Positions 27,068-39,959 of a stretch of 64,000 nt of DNA are shown here, piece by piece. A program made the translations under genes and the position numbers. Origin of the DNA: Mesostigma viride (lineage: Eukaryota; Streptophyta; Mesostigmatophyceae; Mesostigmatales; Mesostigmataceae); contig RPFO01001848.1 in assembly GCA_009746045.1 (NCBI GenBank), forward strand, positions 1 to 64,000, in the 5' to 3' direction. Under the pieces are notes generated by a model. That model made no database searches and was not told the DNA's origin. It saw only the letters and a list, made by a program, of their open reading frames with translations. The first letter of the stretch is position 1, and each line of letters starts with the position of its first letter.

Positions 27068-28703
27068 TCACACTCTATCAACCTCACCTCGCGCATACAT
27101 CCATTTGACCTTGTACTGGCGTTGAGTACCGCGACCCCTTTTTAAATTCCTATGGGCCACTATACTCTCTACTTCATCTTCTACCTCGCCAGTGTCAGGG
27201 TTGTGTTCTATAGGGGCAGGGGCTAATTCTCTACCTGCAAAGGTGCTCTGATGGTAGAGCTTTAACTGGCTCCTATGGAGGGTACGGGAATGCGTTTGCC
27301 AAGAGGTAGGAATGTCTACTTCATAGAGAAAATTACCTACTCTAGACAACACACGGAAAGGACCAAGGAAGGCAGGCCTAAAAGCTTTACTTTAAGCTCA
27401 GCCTCGAACTTATGGGCAAAGCGGCCAACACGAGGACTTTATACTAAATCTAGGTCTCCTACATCTATGTCTGGAGCTCGTCTATCTAGGGAGGCACGCA
27501 ACCTAGCAAGATATTTGGCTTGTGCCTTATGATAGCCAGCGATAGCGTTATCATGAGCATTCTTCATCCTATCTAATAGCTCACACACGCCATCGACAGT
27601 ATCACGAGACACATCATCCTTGTCCCGCAAGGGACTAGCCAAAAGAGAGGTAGGGGTGAGGAGTTGTCAACCAGTATCTAAGAAGAAGGGCGCATAACCA
27701 TGGGCGGCCTGAGGACAGTTGTTCAGGGAATACTCTACAAGACATAGATAATCCTCCCAGTCGCTCCCAGAGCCATTCACATAATAGTGTCGCAGAGCTT
27801 CTTCTACTACTCTATTTAATCTTTCTACCAGATGAGAGGAGGAGTGGTAGGCGGTACCAAAGGTGACCTTAGTACCGATAGCAGCAAAGAACTGCTGCCA
27901 AAAATCAGAGGTGAACAACTTATCCTTATCCTAGATAAACTGCCTACTCAAACCATGATACCGATAAACATTATTGAGGTATAGGCGGGCACAATCACGT
28001 GCTGTGAGGTTAAGAGGACAAGGCACTAAATGACACATACGCGTAAGGCGATCTATAAACACCAGAATCTGAGCATTACCCTTATAACTTTTCCTAAAAG
28101 GGCCTACAAAATCCATCATGATAGAATCCCAGGGCATGATGGGGTCGGGGAGGGTTCTGGGTTCTGCTATCTGTCCTACATTACTGGGTTTCATCTCTTG
28201 ACATGATTGGCCGGTCCTAACATAATCATCTATATCCTTTAAGAGGGAGGGCCAGTAATAGGAGCGGGTTACTAAGTCCCGCATGCGCACCCGTTTACCA
28301 CCCTGATGCGCTGCTAAATCATGCAATTCAAATAATAATGAGGAGCGGCAGATAGGAGGGACATACAACCGCCATTGAGGGGGAGAATCCTTTAACTGTA
28401 CATATAAAAACCCACCCACGAACTTACAAGGGTATTTTCCCAACTGTTGAGGATGTGAGGAAATAGCAGCTAAAGCTTCCGGCTCAGTGGCCGTAAACCT
28501 ACTGATAAGGCGTTCTAGATCAGAGGTAGGCGTAGCTACAGAGGTATCTATTGCAGGTTTTAAGAGGTCGCCCACCGCCTTGCCAAAGAGAAGGGGAGGA
28601 CCGAGAGGGACTATACTATCGTATGACTTTCCTGCTCTAGTAGAGATATGGCTAAGCGGTATAGAAATTTTATTTTTCCCCTCCCTCCCCACAGAGACAA
28701 CAG
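27068..28703 (-). pseudogene. Gyp-B: Ty3/gypsy integrase with chromodomain, several stops
   Basis: In order on the minus strand: integrase zinc region (HDLAAHQGG..TGQSCQEMK, where the first Cys of CxxC is Gly; Gyp-A keeps Cys), WDSIMMDFVGPF (first Asp), LVFIDRLTRMCHLVPC, an in-frame TAG at the join FI*DKDKLFTSDFW (Gyp-A has Ser), GTKVTFGTAYHSSSHLVERLNR (Glu). GPY-type linker and a chromodomain follow (VESIVAHRNLKRGRGTQRQY, KVKWMYARGEVDRV). Chromodomains target such elements to marked chromatin. The internal stops make it a pseudogene as read. LTR-D is inserted at its 5' side. Confidence 0.82.
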
Positions 28704-29418
28704 TGTAACGACTAAAAATGATCATCTGCATCATCCATAGTCCAAATATGAAAGATCTTTTACCTGGGTTGCTTTCTTGAGTTACAGATCTTCAAGTATC
28801 CGAGCAACGTTGAGATGGAAATTCCACAGCACGTGATTTAGGGAATCACAACCCCTTGTAGACACAAAGACAAACTCGTGTATAGACGACCTCTGTGGAA
28901 CTGAAGGACGTCTATAGCCAAGGGGCGCTTATGAATGGACAACAAAGACAAGCTTTATTATACCATGATGAATCAAAACCAACGTAGCAACAATGGCGAC
29001 CCCACGTCCTTGATATCGACGTGCTTGTCGAGCATGCCTCAATCTTAGCCTGAAGAGAACCAATCAAAATCATGGAATTCTAAACAAGATCTTCGTATCC
29101 ATCCTAGTCACACAAAACAGAACAACAACACCAACAGCCTGGCAGAATCTGTACATGAGATCCTGAATCTGTAGTAAGCACTAAAGTCCCAAAGGAACAT
29201 TTAAGACTTGGTAGTACCGACCAACAAACTATAACCCCACGTGGATCAGGCCACGACCAATAAGGGCTTCTAACAGTCGGTTGACAAAGTACAAGTTTCA
29301 AGTACCGCCTTCTTGGAAACCTCATAACTTTCCCAATACTGATCCACAAGTCCTCGAATTAAAGTCAAACATTCACAAAACAAAGGATGTAACAACAAAG
29401 TCATTTTTGCTTGTTACA
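28704..29418 (-). repeat. LTR-D left LTR (3' LTR)
   Basis: 715 bases repeated at 36671-37384 with about eight differences (about 99% identity). The termini are TGTAACGA...TGTTACA. The outer flank is the target duplication AACAG (28699-28703). Confidence 0.92.
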
Positions 29419-29770
29419 TATCTCCCCCTCAAGACTGGAACCACCAGTTCCCCAAAATCAACAACTCTTTAAGGAGGAGTGACACTGAACAGAAATCCAC
29501 CATCTCTTGGGAAAAGCAGATGGGTTTTTACATCCCTGAAGCCAGGGCCTCCTATCTCATAAACATCTAGTCACAGAAGACAAGTCACATCCTTATCCAC
29601 TACAAGCCCAGATAAACACAGCAATACTGGAAGTCATCCCGTCATCATTCTGGAATTCTGGAACTCTGGACTGGAACATCAGAACTGGAATGGAGCCCCC
29701 CCATCATCCATCCTGGAACCCCCCCCTCACACCACAATCCAAAGCCCCCTTTCCTTCTCAGCCCTGTTCC

Positions 29771-30474
29771 TCACAGGCTATACCAATCCCCATTCAGGCC
29801 ATCCTTGCCCTTGGGTCCACACATGGGAAACTGCTCCACCATGTGGGCCAATTCTGGCCAGTTCCTGCTGACCGGCAGCACCACGCAAGTCTCAGCAGCC
29901 CCTGCCACCATCTGGGCAGCACTGCGAAGGCATGCCCCTGGATAGGAGAGGAGCACCACAGACTGACTCTCAGGGTCCATCACCCAAGTAGAGGACGTCT
30001 TGTGCCTGCTCACCCATGATCTGTACGCCCACCAGAACTGCAGAAAGGTCTTGACCACAGACCACTTAGCACCTATCAGAGGCACCAGCACCCTTAGTGG
30101 CGTCAGACGCACCTTGGGTTCCACAGTGTACTTGGTCAACCCTGGATTGCAAAAGAGGTTAGAAGTCTCCGAAGGAAAACACCTTCTGGCAGAGCTGGAG
30201 GAAGAAGGAACCAACTCAAAGTCACCCTGCTGGACTGAAAACTCCACAGCTCCATGTAGGAAGCCTCTCCCATACTCACTGGCTGCAACTGAGTAAATGC
30301 CTCCTTCAAGGCCTCAGGTAAGGCTGCCAGCATGTCCTGCCCCTCAGCACGCCTCATGTCAATCTCAGGTCCTGGTGACAATGCATACATCCTATGCAGC
30401 AGATGAGCCACAAAAGGGGAGCCACTCTCATACAGGCTGGTGTGCAGCTGAGATAGGACCTCGATCCTCCACAT
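29771..30474 (-). pseudogene. LTR-D interior ORF pair, unidentified
   Basis: Two overlapping minus frames (30136-30474 and 29771-30247) read as one protein with a one-base shift near 30240. Segments such as VVLLSYPGACLRSAAQMVAG and ETCVVLPVSRNWPELAHMV loosely resemble the C-terminal region after RNase H in some algal retroelement polyproteins. That is a weak impression and I do not assign a function. Confidence 0.3.
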
Positions 30475-32063
30475 AGCTTTCAGAGCTCACCTCCCCCTCC
30501 TCTCTGTTGAGTGCAGCCAACGCCTTGGCCAAAGTCTCACAGTGATCACAGGGGCCCGTGTGTCAGAAACCGGGGCTCGGAGGAAAGATCTTTTGCCTGT
30601 TATGACCCAGATATTGCACAAGTGTATGGAAAAGACTTCTTGTATTAAAATACGTTTACTGAGAGTGGAAAACACGGTGCGGCCAACACTGGGCGCAGTC
30701 TACCATAGCCAACACTGGGCCAGGGCAAATGACAATGCCAACACTGGGCAGGGTCACACGACCAACACTGGGTCGGGGCCACACACGGCTGGGCAAGCAA
30801 ACAACTCTAGGCACACAAAGTAGTGGCGGCTAATGCATTATGCACCGTTGATTTACATCTGACGGCACTGCAGCTTAGCGTCTCTACAACCACGGAAAGA
30901 ACACTAGATAATAACGACTTTGCAGCCTGTAATCTATTGTCCACATCATGGTACATTGTGTGTGTGGTCTGATAGGCTCAAAGTCCTATCGCCTCCAGGG
31001 CGGCACCACAAACTGCGGACCTGATCTGATCCGGAGAGAGCCGATGTAAATTACGGCACCTGTAACGGTGCTGACAGGTAACGCTTGCTGTATTCCGAGC
31101 AACATCATTCGGATTTTAGTACACTCAAACATTGTATATGATATTAAACTAGTCAACGACCTGTGGGTGCAATTAATAGGGATGCAAACCCAACAACAAG
31201 TCGTGTAAATAAACACCTAGCTGACGGCGTCAATTTTCCCCGCATATAATGCGTGATAACATAATGCGTGACAAAAGTAGAGAAACATCGCTAGATATTT
31301 GACACCGTGCACTTCCTATGATCCACATAGGCCACTCAGCAGCACCAAGGTAGAAACCTCCAGTTATATACTATTGGTCTGGTACAAGAAGACGTGCAGG
31401 ACATGTCTGAACCACGTGTCTTAATCATACCAGCAATCAAGCCCTAGGTGAACAACTCCATATGTCGAGGGTACAACACAGAAGTCACTCTCCCTGTGCC
31501 ATCCAGGCTCATATCCCCTCAACCATCCTCAGAAACTGGTCACCGAAATCTGGATGTCATCTCAGCTTAGTCCAACCAAACTCCCACCAGAGTCCATCCC
31601 ACTCAACTCAGATCCCCGTCGGATTCAACGAGTCCACATGTATCCAAGAAGGAGTAAACAGGATCAAGGCACCTAAGCCAAACAAGGCGAGGCCACTCCA
31701 TGTTCTGGGACACCACCCTCCCTCAGCTATGAGTCCACGGGTGAAAGACAAGCCTGACATTCCCAGGGATAACGATTCATCCCCAGGGATCCATGCCACC
31801 AAATACTGACAACTCTCACTGCTTGATCAGGGCAGGAAGCCGAGTGTCATGTAGCAAGGCTAACCCTCTATACAGCCAACCCCACAAACTAAATGGGCTG
31901 CCAGGGTCCAAGGCTCATCAAAGCTAGTCACCACAGCACACCCAAAGATTCCAGCCCTTCTCAAGGGAACAGGTAGTCAGGGACAGATGCTGTATCACCA
32001 CAACAGAGTGGCAGGTAACCGAGCCATAATAAATCCCCAATCCATCCCAACTGGGGACCTCCC

Positions 32064-32679
32064 TCAGATCACCAACAGGTCATAGCAGGCTGGATGGATT
32101 CCAAGAATGCTCAATCCTAACACAGGGGCTGGCGTGAGCTTCTGCTGCAGCAAGTCCAAGGCCTGCTGACACCCGTCAGTCCACGCAAACTGGAACGAGG
32201 AAACGTCAACAGCGCCCCAGGTGGAAGTGCAGTCACCAAGAGGCAGGAGCAATCCAGCAGGAAGACGTCGCCAACAGGGTCGCCTCAGGAAGAGCAAGGG
32301 TATCTCAGAAGTACACCCATGATGAAGAGAGGCCGTGGACAGGGTTGTCACCAGTGGGTACCCGTCAGCAGGTTGGGGAGGTGCCACAAAGCACAGCCAA
32401 AATAGCCCACCGATGGCCAGCGAAACCAGGATACCACATAGTCAGGGATCTATGAGGTGACCCGACAGGATGAACTGAAATCCCAGGGTGAATCCACGCT
32501 ATGATCCTCACAGATCTCCTCCCCACCAGAACAAAATTCCCCCCCTCCAGTCGCACCAAAGGAGTGAGAGTGAGGTAAAGCCACATCTCCTTAGTAGCTA
32601 GTACACTCAAACCCATAGCCAGTGGCCTATGATAATCACAAGGCACACTATTTCTCCATAAGATGCCTGGGAAAACCAT
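32064..32679 (-). pseudogene. LTR-D interior: gypsy-like RT/RNase H connection remnant
   Basis: In two minus frames the order is LTMWYPGFAGHRWAIL (decayed FLGL..YR region), then FQFAWTDGCQQALDLLQQKL and APVLGL, which match the pattern F-x-W-T-x2-C-x2-A-F-x-x-L-K-x2-L-x2-A-P-V-L of the RT to RNase H connection in Ty3/gypsy. Frames are broken. Confidence 0.5.
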
Positions 32680-35600
32680 CCACAGCCTTGAGAGGGATAG
32701 CAGAAGATCAGTAATGCCTCACCAGCATTATGAACGGTATGCCCCAACTTGTAAATCGTAGCACACGCTACCCCCATGCAAGGGTTAGGTGCAGCCCAAT
32801 CCCCTGCACGCCCTGCTCCCCACACAAATCCCCCTCAGCATAACTGGTAAACTGGAGACTACCAGCATGCCTAATAATTCCACCCCTCTGCGTAGAATAA
32901 GCTGTAATAATCCTGGTATCAGCTTCCCAAGATTGACAGCATGACCTAGCAGGAACAAACGCCATGGGATACGCATGAAGACAGAGGCCCAGCCAACCAG
33001 AGAAGGGTGGGGGAGGCAAGTCTCTCAGCCCACTAAACCACTGGTGGCCTGCAGGGTCGCTCTATTAAGACGTCCTATGCACCTCATGACTAAAGATGGG
33101 GTGGGAACTACAGCAAAGTGTCCAAGACAGAGTTGCATACAAGGCAGCTTGAGAGCAGACTGAAAGCAATCACCAATCAGCCAACTGATGTGCCCAAGCT
33201 TGGCAGGGCCCCAGCAACAACATCACTCCCCGCAACCATCCAGGTGGCACTACCATGCAAGGTAATGTGGGCATTAGGATCGAAGGAGCCCAAGACAAGG
33301 TTGCACAAGTAGGGCAGCGTAAGGGTATGCTGGATGAGGCCATCAGTCATCAAACAGATACACCCTCAGCTTGGCAGGGCCCTAGCAAGTAGACTGAACC
33401 ATGTCCCCCTAGTCAAAGCATGGAAAGTAGTATCCATGTCCGTGGACCACGTAGACTGCCAAATGGTATTAATGTCAGTGTACCACGGATACTGATGCAC
33501 ATGAGGCAGGTTGTAAGGGTGGTAGAGGGCTGAATGGGTCCCCCAACTAACCCACACCTCTAAGCTCATGTGAGCCCCCGCCCAGCACCAAGTAGTCCAA
33601 CTCCTCAATTAAGAGTCAACGGAGTGGGCACCATTGTCATCACTGTCATGCCAAAGATTCCAGCCGGCCCCACAGTTGTAGCTCCGTTGATCCCGCCCAT
33701 CATCCAACCCACAAGGACATCCTACCCATGCAAACATGATGCCAGACCCCCCGTGCAAGCAGTCCCATTCATACAACCATCATGCTGTGCAAGCAATCAG
33801 CTCAAGGGCGGATGGTGTACTATCAAGACAACAAGCCATCCTGGCACCATGCAAGCAAGGATAAGTCCATAGCAGGGCAAAGCAAGGGTAGGAGGTTACT
33901 CATCTGCACACGGCTGGCTTGATGTCCACCAGCAGGCAGGACCCAACACAGCGTCAGGAGCAGGCACCAGCATTACAGATACGCGTCACTTGGGCGTCCC
34001 CAAGTCACCAGAGTCGCCAGCGGCCACCATGCAGTGCTTGATGAAGTCTCCACCATTGAGTGCTTGCAGTCGCCACCATGAGTGCTTGCAGTCACCACCA
34101 ACAGCACTAGTCCACCACCAGGATACTCTCCAACGTCGCCCCCATGTGCCATGCCCGCCATAGACAAGTCACCAATCCCCCACTGACCTCAAGCCCCCAA
34201 TAGGCTACTGCCACAACGCCCAATCAGCGTCACCCCCACATGTGGGTATCCAACACAGCTATTGCCTGACTGGACAACCAAGACTAGCTGCTTGCGCCGG
34301 TCACGCTGTGGAAAAGTGACTAAGCTGCTTGAAGGAGGCCTGGAACGGACACCAATGAGCTTGGCTCCGGAAGCTGCTTGGAAGAAGGACCACATGCTGT
34401 CAACTGCCCTGACTGAACGTCAATCAGGCTGCAGGAAGGAGCCAGCACTCTTCACTATGGCACTCAGAAAAACTGCCTAGTAGGCAAGCCACAGACTGCC
34501 AACCTGTTAAGATAGCAGACTCGAACAGGGCTACTACCAAGTGCCAGGTAGCCAGAACTCCTAAGCCGGAGGAGCACAAGGGCCTGAGGTGGTCCAACAG
34601 CCAGCAGAATTGCCCAAAAGTCGAAAAAATGGGCCTAAAAACGCCTTGACCAGTGTCAAAAATTCTGATCTGAGAACTATATCAGATATATTCACAGATA
34701 AGAACTATGACAGCAGCCCTGGTGTCCATACTTGCTGTCCTAGTGCACCTCCTAGGCCCAACAGGGACCATCTGCCAACAAGCAGTGGTAACCATCATGT
34801 CCTGGGAGAAGTAAATGCGTGGTCACAATGGTCTGGCGCAGGTAAGGGCCCCAACTGGCAAGTGACCCACACCCCACTTGTAAAGGGACGTTGTCAAGCA
34901 AGTGGTCCACCCCCTCTGGGAACATGTGTCAAAGGACACCGTCTAGCAAGTGGGCAACCCATGCAAGAGACACCTGGCAACTCATGGGTGCACGTGTGAT
35001 ACCCTCTAGGGGACAACCCACTGCAGGTATCCCGATGTCCCCTGATGTGGTGGCATCTACCATGCCATATGCCTCCATGATAGCATCTGGCAACCCTTTG
35101 GCAGACCTGGGATATCCACTCCCCCGCAGAAATTTTCTCAGGGTAACTAGACACAGCTGTCCAAGTATGATAGTGGAAACCCCGTAAATGCTGTTGTTCT
35201 GCCCTGGCATGTGTGATGCCGTCTGGAAATTACATTGCAGACATCCAGGATGTCCACTCCCCCGCAAAAAATTGCTCAGGGTAACCAGACGTAGCTGCCA
35301 CCAATCTGGACAACTCCTAGGGAGCTCGCCCTACCCATAGTACCATGATGATAGTGGGAACAACACAAATGCCGTTGTTCTCCTCCCCACCAAAACCAAA
35401 CCACCATACACGTGGGAGGAACCAAAGCTCAACCTAGAACGCCTCCACTATCATGATGCCAACAAGAAAATGAAGAGTTTCCCCCACATCTGAAACAAAT
35501 GTTTGGCCACGCGTGAATTAAGGACGTGCCACAGTCCCTAAACAGCAAGGGTAGGCTGCCCATGCACGGAAGAAAAGGATCCTGAAAGATTTTCAAGTGA

Positions 35601-36670
35601 GTGCAAAAGGAACCTTGCATAAAAGGGCAGCCATTAAGCCCTACTGTCCGCTCATCCGGAGCCACCCTCAAAAGACACGAGGTGTAACCTGAGCCACACC
35701 GTAAAAATGTCGTCAAAGAAAAGCAGCACCGGGAAAAAAAACAACCTTAGACGGCGACGTCGTCAGGCGGTCGCGGTGGTGGTCGTGCGTGCAGCCGCAA
35801 CACGGAAACCGGGTGACAGGTGCCGTCGGCAGCAACAGTGCGTCGGCTCAGCCATAACCCGTAGCGCCATGTCAGCCTGGCCGAAAACAGAGCTTGCAGG
35901 GGAAAAAAACAGCTCCTAGCAGGATTCTGGAGCCGGACCTGCTGAGCTACTGGACCAACGCTCCGCATTGCCCCGCTCAAAACGTAGCAACACTTGCGTA
36001 ATGCTAATATATAAAGATGTTTGGAGCTAGGCAGAGACTGCGACGTCAGCAGCCACGACAGATAGGGCGGTGGTCGGACTTCAGCACGATGCGGCCAGCC
36101 AGCCGAAAGCCCGTAAGTAAGGACGCTTGTCAATGAAATATTGCACGAATTTAAAGAAAAGGACGGTGACTTAGTGGTGCGTTAATAATGGCTCATGCAA
36201 CACCCTTTTCTAGGGAGAGGTGAAGGAGAAGTTCGCCCGCACATGGTTCCGTAGGGATGAAGGTGATTGTGTAACCCGCCTCACTTTAGTCATAGAAGTA
36301 CGATTAAAATCATAAGTTGACGCCGTGGAGTATGAGTAGTTGTCTCAGCACCTTCCCTAGCAATGGGTTCAAGAGATGATGACGGATCGCTTGCACCTTG
36401 ATTAGTAGGGGGTAAAGGTGATTGTGTCTTCGAACTACTCATACTACCACATGAAGTCGCGATCGTCTGCCTAGTAGAGACAACGGTTACGGCTGACTTC
36501 CAGTGTTACAGAGCAAGACAGTCACATAAGGATGTGTCTCTCTCTGTATCACCGTAAGTTTTCCGCAACTCCATGAATCTTCTCGGATGACAGACATCTT
36601 TTCAACATTGTACTACCCGGAAGGTTACAACTTCAAGAGAAACACCAAAGTAGAGATCCTCCGATACCAA

Positions 36671-37384
36671 TGTAACGACTAAAAATGATCATCTGCATCA
36701 TCCACAGTCCAATATGAAAGATCTTTTACCTGGGTTGCTTTCTTGAGTTACAGAACTTCAAGTATCCGAGCAACGTTGAGATGGAAATTCCACAGCACGT
36801 GATTTAGGGAATCACAACCCCTTGTAGACACAAAGACAAGCTCGTGTATAGACGACCTCTGTGGAACTGAAGGACGTCTATAGCCAAGGGGCTCTTATGA
36901 ATGGACAACAAAGACAAGCTTTATTATACCATGATGAATCAAAACCAACGTAGCAACAATGGCGACCCCACGTCCTTGATATCGACGTGCTTGTCGAGCA
37001 TGCCTCAACCTTAGCCTGAAGAGAACCAATCAAAATCATGGAATTCTAAACAAGATCTTCGTATCCATCCTAGTCACACAAAACAGAACAACAACACCAA
37101 CAGCCTGGCAGAATCTGTACATGAGATCCTGAATCTGTAGTAAGCACTTAAGTCCCAAAGGAACATTTAAGACTTGGTAGTACCGACCAACAAACTATAA
37201 CCCCACGTGGATCAGGCCACGACCAATAAGGGCTTCTAACAGTCGGTTGACAAAGTACAAGTTTCAAGTACCGCCTTCTTGGAAACCTCATAACTTTCCC
37301 AATACTGATCCACAAGTCCTCGAATAAAAGTCAAACATTCACAAAACAAAGGATGTAACAACAAAGTCATTTTTGCTTGTTACA
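36671..37384 (-). repeat. LTR-D right LTR (5' LTR)
   Basis: Partner of 28704-29418. The primer-site sequence lies immediately to its left. The target duplication AACAG follows at 37385-37389. Confidence 0.92.
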
Positions 37385-37389
37385 AACAG

Positions 37390-37680
37390 GAAGGGCCTCA
37401 CAAGGGAGAGAGAGTCCGGCACGTCAGGGACAAGGACAACGCTGCAGACGCCTTGACCAAGGTGCCATGCACAGGCAGCAGGACAACAGTACCAGGTCTT
37501 GTACGGGTTGATGAACCCCAGTTACAGTCTGAAGTGACTGGCACATTGTACATGTTAGCCCATGACCCCCTGCCAAACACTGCAGCTGAAAGGCTGCAGT
37601 GGCAGCTGGGTAGTTTTCTGACAGTGAGAAGCACTGGACAAGAAAGTTGGGACATGACGAATGTGTTATTTATTGAATAA
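37390..37680 (+). pseudogene. Copia RNase H C-terminal tail
   Basis: The plus frame reads RVRHVRDKDNAADALTKVP, matching RHVEDKHNAADALTKVP of Cop-C RNase H. It continues open to a stop at 37680. TGAATAAAAG follows directly as a possible 3' signal. The rest of the element is missing on the left, where LTR-D is inserted. 37681-38230 may be its LTR (a TATATATG lies near 38194), but no partner is present. Confidence 0.65.
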
Positions 37681-38694
37681 AAGTTTTGAGACACCTGTTT
37701 GGATGACCGTGACATGCTGGGGCACTAAGCACCCATCTCACTCAGACACCATGCTTGAGACATGGGGCCTTTTTAATGCATCTCTTGTACATGTGTGAGG
37801 TGACCTTGGGGTCCTAGTAGGTTATCTGACAGTTTTTCTAAGGCATTGGGAATGGCTGCGTCAATGGCTGTGTGTGATTCTGTTGAAACCCAAAGAAAAC
37901 TTAAAGTGGGAGTTATAGTCTAAGTCTCCCGCCTGTAGCCTAAGTGGACACATGTCAGCACCGCCAGCACCCAATTGGGTACTGGGACGGTACTGGACTA
38001 GAGCAGTCGTGGCATGGACACGTGGCTGTACTCAGTATGTGATGAGCCGGTACCTCAGTACCGGGACTGTAGTTGTCATGTTAGGACTGACCAGATCAGG
38101 TTGTAACTGATAGGCTAGTCCGTCCTGGATCAGTAAGTTAGTGTTAACTTATGCAAAGTCTGGCCAGCCATCGTTGACGGCTGGCCTGCAGCAGTATATA
38201 TGTGCCACTTTATCCTAATGCCAAGGTGTCTCGTCGTCCACACGCAAGCCATTTGGCATTGTCTGCGTTCACTGAGCTTTCCAGTGTCCTGTATGCTCAC
38301 TAACTGTGCCGTGCGGCGTATCCGGGTGCTAGATCAATGTCGCGGGATCATGGTGGATGGCTTCCTCCCGTTGGCGGATGAGGGGGATGAGTTCAGTTGC
38401 AGCTTGGGTGAACCAGGTGGGATCAGTTCGTCTATAGTGGGTCCCAGGACGGTGCGAGCGGTGTTGTATATGCTATTAAGGAAGGTCGTGAGGGGAGAGG
38501 GCGTGGTTTGATGGGCAGGCTGTGGGCCCTGATGTGTGGGGATGTTGGTGGCAAGAGCGGTGGTGAGCGTTTCACGAGTACAGTAGTGGGATTTTGTAAG
38601 TGGTGAAGAGCAAGGCGTCGGGGGCGGGACTGGCGGCGTTCAATGGGAGTCCGTCAGGGCGGGGATCCGTGTAGTGGCGGCCACGAGGCGGTGG
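37681..38694. other. Non-coding, probable LTR remnant
   Basis: No gene supported. 37970-38070 has repeated GTACTGGGAC, GTACC and CAGTAC words. GCAGTATATATGTGCC near 38190 could be a core promoter. The open frame at 38200-38511 shows no domain. Confidence 0.35.
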
Positions 38695-39110
38695 TCAGTG
38701 TTTACCGTAGTGGTGGGTAACACCGTGTGTCAGTACACAGAGGTCGATGTGTGGTTGATAGGAGGATATAGTAGTCAATAGTGTGGACGTCATCGCTATA
38801 ACAGGATCGATGTAAGTCCAGCGTGCGGGTGTAGGTTTGTAGAACATATAGTGTTTAGGATGGTCAGATCGTGGTGGTATGCAAAGTCTAAGAAGCGTGT
38901 ACCTAGCTGCTTCATTACGAGCACCATACATACCCATCATGGGGGCCTATAACGCGCGAGTAGTGGGTGTCAGTGGTTTGTCTCGTTCCCCCCCGGCTGT
39001 TGAAGTCTCCTAAGAGGATGATGATGTCCGGTGTCTGTTAGCTAGTCTCATTGTGTTTGTCAAGGCATGGTAAAAGTCATCGACACGTGCATTTTGGGCG
39101 TCGCGGGGAG
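38695..39110 (-). pseudogene. Non-LTR retrotransposon (LINE) endonuclease fragment
   Basis: Across two frames the minus strand reads an LGDFNSRGG-type motif (about 39010), GARNEAARYTLL, and FYKPTPARWTYIDPVIA. This fits the endonuclease/exonuclease/phosphatase fold of APE-type LINEs (GDFN; the ARNEAGRRLLDF-like block; TW-like block before the catalytic D-Y). Frameshifts and stops disrupt it. Confidence 0.55.
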
Positions 39111-39428
39111 ATGGCTATTAGCGGCTGGGTGATACGCACAGATTATAAGAAACCATATTGGGCGAGGCCGGGGGTGTGGACACCGTGAATTTTAATCGTA
39201 TCCAGCCTTATACGGTTACTTACACGCTTGCATTGGGGACTCTCCTGCCTCCCATATGCTCAGGACCGTGGCGACGGAATACAGACCGACTCCGCGGCTG
39301 TAGTAGCGCTGGCCGCTGGGGGGGAGGTGGGATATTGAGGGGGGTGGTATTCGGGGTCAGCGGGGAGGGCGTTGAGGGGGTGGGGCGCGGAGTGCCACTG
39401 CATTGTAGAATCATTGGTGCTAGTTAAG

Positions 39429-39490
39429 TAATGCGATACGCATTACTTTTGCATACTTGCAAGTATGCAAAAGTAATGTGTATCGCATCA
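39429..39490. repeat. 62-base perfect-type hairpin
   Basis: The arms GATGCGATACRCATTACTTTT and complement surround GCATACTTGCAAGTATGC. Almost every base pairs. It adjoins the tRNA-like repeat to the right. Confidence 0.85.
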
Positions 39491-39800
39491 AATTAGGCAG
39501 CGTGGGAAAATCCGGCATTCCGCACACGTACACCGCTCGTCAGTTACCGAGGTGACTAGATTAATTACGACTCGGCTATTCCCAGCCTCACGCCGTAATG
39601 CCTATTTCGACTTGGCCTACCCGGCCTCCGCCAAACATAGAAATCCACAAATGTTTCGACTCGGCCTCCCAGGCCTACCCGCCGCACATATTTCCGTGCC
39701 TCCGAGAGGAGTTGAACCCGGTACCCCAGGAGCGAACGCCAATCTTAGTTACGTTAACCAATGCGATACACAACACAGTACATGCAAGCGCTCTTCGCTA
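39491..39800 (-). repeat. tRNA-derived SINE-like repeat
   Basis: In minus sense, TTGGTTAACGTAACTAAG (D-loop/A-box-like, about 39750-39770) is followed about 35 bases later by TACCGGGTTCAACTCC (T-loop/B-box, about 39710-39725), the spacing of a tRNA. The body then has repeated GGCCGAGTCGAAA and GGCCAAGTCGAAA units. The element may end at the 39429-39490 hairpin. Confidence 0.55.
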
Positions 39801-39959
39801 TACTCGCCGCCTTGCATGTGGAAGAACTGCACTGCCTCCAGCCTGGTGAGTCCCCTCCTCTGCACCTTGTGCTGGTAGGCTTCATCAAAGCCTTAATTCG
39901 ATTCGGTAAATTTCTGGCCTGCGCTGTGGGACATCCTCGCTCTGTTCCGGATCCCCCTC

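Larger units (their letters stand above)
28704..37384 (-). mobile_element. LTR-D: 8.7-kb LTR retrotransposon, coding decayed or non-autonomous
   Basis: Structure is complete: paired LTRs, AACAG at both flanks (28699-28703 and 37385-37389), a primer site TGGTATCGGAGGATC (minus sense, near 36669) like the initiator tRNA-Met 3' end, and a polypurine tract TTGAGGGGGAGATA against the left LTR. Orientation is minus. The 7.2-kb interior has only fragments: a gypsy-like RT/RNase H connection (FAWTDGCQQALDLLQQKL, APVLGL near 32170), an ORF pair at 29771-30474 without certain identity, CAACACTGGG repeats at 30686-30770, and a degenerate tandem duplication at about 35099-35380. The young LTRs with no usable polyprotein suggest mobilisation in trans. 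Confidence 0.85.

Noticed and set aside
29771-30474. Host gene inside LTR-D
   Set aside because: Frame-broken, unrecognised and inside a dated insertion; kept only as a low-confidence remnant.
39690-39800. A functional tRNA gene
   Set aside because: A- and B-box-like blocks are present but the acceptor and anticodon stems do not pair well; better explained as a tRNA-derived SINE.
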